Of a stretch of 64,000 bases of DNA, positions 60,128-64,000 are shown piece after piece. The notes below the pieces were generated by a model. That model did not search any database. It saw nothing but the letters and a program-made list of their open reading frames with translations, and was not told the DNA's origin. A program made the position numbers and the translations under genes. The stretch comes from JAIUNP01 sp020161975 (GTDB taxonomy: Bacteria > Pseudomonadota > Alphaproteobacteria > Rhizobiales > Beijerinckiaceae), in assembly GCA_036745275.1 (NCBI GenBank), contig DAIOGK010000008.1:85613-149612 (forward strand). The letters run 5' to 3'. Each line of letters opens with the position of its first letter. Position 1 is the stretch's first letter.

Positions 60128-61495
60128 TCACCGCATCGCAAAAAGCTCCTGGTGGAAATGGCGAGCGACGTTGATGCCGCGACCGGAAAAATCACGACGT
60201 AACGCTTCACCAAATCCTGCCGGGCCGCAGAACCAGAAGCTTGCCCCCTGCCATTGCGGGACCAGTTCGCGAATCCGCTCGGCGGTGAGGCGACCGTCGC
60301 GTGCATCGATGAAAATATGCAGTTCGACATCCGCTGCGGCAGCATCCGCGCGCATCTTGTCGAGTGCGGTTTCATCGACTTCGCGTGTCGTGTGAAACAG
60401 GTGCACCTTCTGGGTCGGGCCCGCACCGCGCAAACGCTGCTGGGCCAGATATTTCATGCGCGCGACAAAGGGCGTGATGCCGATGCCGCCGCCGATCCAT
60501 ATCTGGGCAGGCCGGTCGTCGGTGAAATCAAAACAGCCATAAGGGCCTTCGATCCTGACGGGCATGCCGACTTTCAACGTCTGCACCAGACGGCGCGTAT
60601 GATCGCCAAGCCCCTTGGTGATGAAGGTGATCTGCTTGGTCGTCTCATCCCAGGCAGAAGCGATGGTGTACGGATGAGCGCCCTCCGCTGCATTCGACAT
60701 GGCGAAGGCGAATTGTCCCGGCCGATGTCCAGGCCAGCCCTGCGGCAGGGAAATCGCCGTTTCCAGGACACCTAGCGGCTCATAATACTGCATGGATTGC
60801 AGCTTGCCCTGAACGGCCTTGCCCGCGCCAACGCGGCGGAACAGCACGACCAGCGCCGCCCATGTGCCATAGGCCAGCAACACCGCCATCATCAGCCCCA
60901 GCGGGGTCAACCATTGGGTGAATTCCAGCAAAATGACGCTGTGGAAGACCAGCACAAGATAAGCCAAAGCCAGAATGCGATGGACCTTGAAGAAGACGTG
61001 ATAGGGGATGCGCTGCACCAGCGAGATCACGATCAGCGCTATCGCGATATAGAACGGCCACTCCGAGATGTCTTCGGCAACGCCGCGGTATTCGCGAAAC
61101 AGGGCCTGAAGCGAAAAGTCGACCTGCTGCGCCGCATCGGCCTTGGCTGCGCCGCCGCGTGGCGGACGGGTCAGCCAGCCAAGTTTCACCGCCCATTTCG
61201 TTCCCTGCGCGAAGAGAAAGTGCGTCAGTGCAAGCACCAGCGCGCCGATACCCAGCCATTTATGCAGGCGATACATCTTGTCGAGCCCGCCGATCCAACG
61301 TTCCGGCCACGCCGGGCGCAAGGCGAGGATCATCGCCAGGCTCATCATAACCATGGAGATGACGCCAGTATATTGAACGGCGATAGTACGGAACGGAAAA
61401 TAGCTGTTCGGCAAAGGGAATGGCCACGCAGAAAGTAACCAGACCAATGAGGCCAAGCCTGTCAGCCACCAGAAATAGCTCTTGACGCGATACAT
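60128..61495 (-). CDS. Ferric-reductase-like flavohaem membrane protein with FAD/NAD(P) domain
   Basis: 455 residues from ATG 61495, preceded by AGAGGA seven bases upstream. N-terminal membrane domain: six helices, with LHKWLGIGALVLALTHFLFA and FFKVHRILALAYLVLVFHSV supplying histidines spaced for two haems, as in ferric reductase and NADPH-oxidase families. The C-terminal half has an FAD-binding GHRPGQFAFAMSNA region with HPYTIASAW, and the NAD(P) motif WIGGGIGITPFVARM and FCGPAGFGEAL. It would move electrons from NAD(P)H across the membrane to iron, copper or another acceptor. Its stop is next to the IS remnant. Confidence 0.9.
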   Translation of the reverse strand: MYRVKSYFWWLTGLASLVWLLSAWPFPLPNSYFPFRTIAVQYTGVISMVMMSLAMILALRPAWPERWIGGLDKMYRLHKWLGIGALVLALTHFLFAQGTKWAVKLGWLTRPPRGGAAKADAAQQVDFSLQALFREYRGVAEDISEWPFYIAIALIVISLVQRIPYHVFFKVHRILALAYLVLVFHSVILLEFTQWLTPLGLMMAVLLAYGTWAALVVLFRRVGAGKAVQGKLQSMQYYEPLGVLETAISLPQGWPGHRPGQFAFAMSNAAEGAHPYTIASAWDETTKQITFITKGLGDHTRRLVQTLKVGMPVRIEGPYGCFDFTDDRPAQIWIGGGIGITPFVARMKYLAQQRLRGAGPTQKVHLFHTTREVDETALDKMRADAAAADVELHIFIDARDGRLTAERIRELVPQWQGASFWFCGPAGFGEALRRDFSGRGINVARHFHQELFAMR

Positions 61496-61612
61496 ATCGT
61501 ATTCCTCTGCCGCATATTTGGCAATTTTTGTGCTAATGGGCTCAAATATTTCCAGCCGCAAGTGAAAAATCTTTAACATAATTATATCTGATTGGTAAGC
61601 TATGCCCTGCGT

Positions 61613-61963
61613 ATGCCGAATGCGTGCCGGGCGATCGGCGCGTCCGAATGGACTGCCAACGACACCTGTCCCGCCTACCGCACGTGCGATCAGGTCAAAC
61701 CTGGCGTTGTCATGTTCCACGAAGCCGCCCCAGCCTATGCGCACCTCGCCATTCTGCGCCAGCTCGACACCCGCCACACCCTCGCCGTCATCGGCACCAG
61801 CGGCGAGGTCCTCGACATCAACCATCTCGTCGCCACCAGTCCCGCCGGCCGCAAGGTCCTCAACAATGCCGAGCGATCCTTCGCCATCCCCGAGCGCATC
61901 TTCAACGAGGTCATCTACGCCCCCGCAACCGAGGCTATCGACAGGGTGATCAGGGGGGAATGA
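61613..61963 (+). pseudogene. C-terminal fragment of a Sir2-family NAD-dependent deacylase
   Basis: 116 residues from ATG 61613. The retained part shows a CPAYRTC motif that resembles a zinc-binding CxnC pair, VKPGVVMFHEAAPAYAHL (sirtuin KPxVVxFGE region), AVIGTSGEVLDINHLV (the GTS NAD-binding motif) and AERSFAIPERIFNEVIYAPA as C-terminal helix. The N-terminal Rossmann GAGxS motif and the catalytic NxDxLH histidine are absent. A complete CobB-type sirtuin has about 240-270 residues. It is therefore a remnant. The next 148 bases to the nuclease gene hold nothing I recognise. Confidence 0.75.
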
Positions 61964-62111
61964 GGCGGGCTGTCAAAGCCTCGTCGCCTCAATACCGGAT
62001 CGAATATGAAGCAGAATGGCGGGGATGGGGGCCGATTGCAGACTGACCGGTTCTGGTCGAAAAACTGAAAAAGCTGACGATCCGGTTTCGACGCAAGGCC
62101 AGTCATTCAGC

Positions 62112-62909
62112 CTAGAGCGCCGATCGCTCAAAACCGGGAATAGACCTTGGGACGTTTAACTCAACCTCGACGGGGCAGTGATCGGAACCGGTCCTATCCG
62201 AAACGTGCCGGCACGCGACGAGGTTTCCTCTCAGCGCTTCTTCGACGAAGACGTAATCGAGCCGCCAGCCAATATTCCGTTCCCTAACAGTCGAGCGCAT
62301 GCTCCACCAAGTGTAGTGGCCTCCGCTGGGCTCGAACTGCCGGAAGGCGTCCACAAATCCAGACGAGATCAGCCGGTCGACCCACGCGCGCTCTTCCGGA
62401 AGGAACCCAGCGTTGCCGACGTTGGGACCCGGGTTCGCGAGGTCAATCTCGGTATGGGCGACATTGAAGTCGCCGACCAAGACTAATGGCCGGCCTGCCG
62501 CCCGCTTGCCGGCGATGAAGACGTCGAGAGCTTCGAGGAACGAGACCTTCTCAGCGACGCGCTTCAACTCGCGGTGGCTGTGGGGCGCATAGACGTTGAC
62601 AAGGCTGAACGTGTCAAAATCCACGGTCAAGACCCGGCCCTCGACGTCGGAGCGATGACCAATCCCGCGCGTCACGCCGCGCACCCGCAGGCCGTCGCGG
62701 ACCAGGGTCGCGACGCCGCTGTAACCGCCTCGCTCAGCCGAGTTCCAAAGCGCGATGTAGCCCTCGAACCAGTTGGTCGTGAGCAGATCCTCCTGCACCT
62801 TCACTTCCTGGAGGCAGACGACGTCGTTCCCGGCCAGGCGCAGCCAGGCCTCGAAGTCGTTGCGGACGCTCGCACGCAAACCGTTCACGTTCCAGGTTAC
62901 GACCTTCAC
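62112..62909 (-). CDS. Exonuclease III-type AP endonuclease (EEP family)
   Basis: 265 residues from GTG 62909 with GAGG upstream. The whole active site of the XthA family is present: WNVNGLRA, CLQEVKVQE (E), VNVYAPHSHRE (Y), GDFNVAHTEIDLANPG (D, N), TWWSMRSTVRERNIGWRLDY (D, shown split from FVEE) and GSDHCPVEVEL (D, H). It should cleave at abasic sites and degrade 3' ends. It starts seven bases after the nucleosidase stop, so the two genes form an operon. Chromosomal XthA homologues are usually not coupled to nucleosidases; a defence or damage role in this island is possible. Confidence 0.88.
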   Translation of the reverse strand: MKVVTWNVNGLRASVRNDFEAWLRLAGNDVVCLQEVKVQEDLLTTNWFEGYIALWNSAERGGYSGVATLVRDGLRVRGVTRGIGHRSDVEGRVLTVDFDTFSLVNVYAPHSHRELKRVAEKVSFLEALDVFIAGKRAAGRPLVLVGDFNVAHTEIDLANPGPNVGNAGFLPEERAWVDRLISSGFVDAFRQFEPSGGHYTWWSMRSTVRERNIGWRLDYVFVEEALRGNLVACRHVSDRTGSDHCPVEVELNVPRSIPGFERSAL

Positions 62910-62916
62910 CGCAAGA

Positions 62917-63891
62917 TCACCTCGTTTCAGGTGCGTCGCTGTTGAGAGGCATACTTTCCACCATTTGTCTGACAAAGGCGGCGGCGACGGCCGATGCATA
63001 AGGCTGCCAGGACTTCTCCTTACCGTCGTTTGCATAGTCGCAGATACCCCGTACTACGATATATCCGCGCTCCACCTGCCAAGCGGCCTCCGCGATGCCT
63101 GACCCCTCCATTTCGATGGCTACGATATCCAGCTCGTCGCGCAGTCGCTCGCGTTCCTCGGCCGACTTGATTACGGCATTGCCACTGCCGATTCGTCCGT
63201 TGTGGGCGAACGGGCGCCCCTTTACCCGCCGCTTGTCTTTGATGCGTCGCGTGGCTGATGCCGCCTCGTCGCCCACGCTATCCTTGAGGACATCCTTCGT
63301 GGGCCTCTCGCAACCTGTCACAGTGCAGATTTCGTCAACGTAGCCCCAGTAGGCCTGCAGTGGAATTTGTGCCTTAAGAAGATCCTTCGAGAGCGTCGAC
63401 CATGCCTGCGACGCTGCACGAGGCGGCGGCTTGTGTTGGAAACCGGCGTCGGTCACTTTTCCCAAATCGGACTGGACGATGCCGCTCTCGTCGGCGACGA
63501 CGACGTCGCCCAGCCGGACGTCCTTTTGCCCTTTCTTTAGCCCAGGCACACCGCCGGCGATGCCAACCATGATGAGCTCTTGGACGGATTTGAAGTCCTG
63601 GAGCAACCGCATGGCCTGGGCGGTGGCCTTGTTGTTGCCCACGCCGGCCATGATGAGCACGACCTTGTGGCGGCCACCGCCATACGCATCGATGTAGCCC
63701 GGCAGATATTCGCGGTAACCATTGGCGTCCCGCTTGCGGATCGGCCTGCCTTGGTCCTTGAGGATGGCTTGCGCAGCCCTGTACTCGACATCCAGTGCGA
63801 CGACGATGCCAAGCGTCGCCGGAAAGTTCTGCTCCATGTCCCTAGCCACCCTTTCCATCTGTTTGCGCATTGAGTATGCACGGCTAACCAT
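62917..63891 (-). CDS. PNP-family (phosphorylase superfamily) nucleosidase, immune-effector type
   Basis: 324 residues from ATG 63891. Motifs: LGIVVALDVEYRAAQAIL, VVLIMAGVGNNKATAQAMRL, VGIAGGVPGLKKGQKDVRLG, DVVVADESGIVQSDLGKVT, VAIEMEGSGIAEAAW (ribose-binding glutamate) and GICDYANDGKEKSWQPYASA. The last two and the long insert match the phosphorylase domains found as effectors in bacterial defence systems and in fungal NLR proteins, some shown to cleave ATP. The frame stays open upstream to TAA at 63955-63957 with a coding-like stretch KVHIYDAPDVSNGKICLH, so an N-terminal domain may have been lost. Activity against a specific nucleotide is inferred. Confidence 0.8.
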   Translation of the reverse strand: MVSRAYSMRKQMERVARDMEQNFPATLGIVVALDVEYRAAQAILKDQGRPIRKRDANGYREYLPGYIDAYGGGRHKVVLIMAGVGNNKATAQAMRLLQDFKSVQELIMVGIAGGVPGLKKGQKDVRLGDVVVADESGIVQSDLGKVTDAGFQHKPPPRAASQAWSTLSKDLLKAQIPLQAYWGYVDEICTVTGCERPTKDVLKDSVGDEAASATRRIKDKRRVKGRPFAHNGRIGSGNAVIKSAEERERLRDELDIVAIEMEGSGIAEAAWQVERGYIVVRGICDYANDGKEKSWQPYASAVAAAFVRQMVESMPLNSDAPETR

Positions 63892-63945
63892 ATGCAAACA
63901 GATCTTGCCATTGGAAACGTCGGGTGCATCATAGATGTGTACCTT

Positions 63946-64000
63946 GGCTGTTGATTACCGCTGAGAACTGACCCGGCGGGCTCGTAAATTTCCACTGAGA
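63946..64000. mobile_element. Possible end of an IS21-type insertion sequence
   Basis: From about 63950 the sequence reads TTGATTACCGCTGAGAACTG, then ACCC, and CTGAGA recurs at 63961-63966 and 63995-64000. Repeated short motifs of this kind are seen at IS21-family ends. It also marks the place where the upstream frame of the nucleosidase gene ends in TAA. No transposase is within the window, so the identification is tentative. Confidence 0.35.

Noticed and set aside
1..64000. CRISPR array
   Set aside because: No regularly spaced direct repeats and no cas gene were seen.

Overview
The window reads as a GC-rich alphaproteobacterial chromosome, most likely Hyphomicrobiales (Rhizobiales). The basis is gene order and protein style: dnaB-alr-radA-cvpA-purF-SDR, lptF-lptG-lptD-surA-rsmA, pyrB-(small membrane protein)-pyrC-like-plsY-dprA, ubiquinone-type chemistry, and several uptake operons of the BMP, TRAP and Liv types. 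I cannot name a genus from the sequence alone.

Layout. 1-9.2 kb: the 5' part of a PepSY membrane protein, a five-gene leftward operon (quinone oxidoreductase plus a BMP-type nucleoside-like ABC importer), a SulP transporter and a TerC protein. 9.3-15.0 kb: a UbiH-like hydroxylase, then a GntR regulator with a perfect palindromic operator in front of it and a TRAP importer (dctP-dctQ-dctM) ending in an SRPBCC protein. 15.0-26.6 kb: a catabolic island of the chromosome. A MarR regulator is divergent from a branched-chain/aromatic-acid ABC importer (LivH, a LivM-LivG fusion, LivF), acyl-CoA dehydrogenase, enoyl-CoA hydratase, feruloyl-CoA-synthase-like ligase, thiolase, 4-hydroxybenzoyl-CoA-type thioesterase and a periplasmic binding protein. 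Together they look like uptake, CoA activation and side-chain shortening of a phenylpropanoid or related acid. Two near-identical AT-rich sites in this block look like the MarR operators.

26.7-57.3 kb: mostly housekeeping. It holds RsmB, a 49-residue lipoprotein, GuaB, DnaB, alanine racemase, RadA, CvpA, PurF, an SDR, a methylcrotonyl-CoA-carboxylase-type subunit, a PlsC-like acyltransferase, PepA, the LPS export proteins LptF/LptG/LptD, SurA, RsmA, an AEC transporter, and on the minus strand PyrB, a small membrane protein, a dihydroorotase homologue that has lost metal ligands, PlsY and DprA. Next come a redoxin/2OG-oxygenase fusion and, divergent from it, a flippase plus a CelD-like acetyltransferase.

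57.5-64 kb: an accessory region that begins at a tRNA-Ser(GCT) gene followed by a short tyrosine recombinase. It is a mosaic of small and broken genes: a DUF3768 gene with an early stop codon, a predicted papain-like cysteine peptidase and a 132-residue protein in an overlapping operon, an IS3-type transposase remnant, a ferric-reductase-like flavohaem protein, and the C-terminal piece of a sirtuin. It ends with an adjacent pair encoding an exonuclease-III-like nuclease and a PNP-family nucleosidase of the type known as immune effectors. The upstream part of the nucleosidase gene appears to be cut by another insertion-sequence end at the window edge. This pair and the peptidase operon are the best candidates for an undescribed system.
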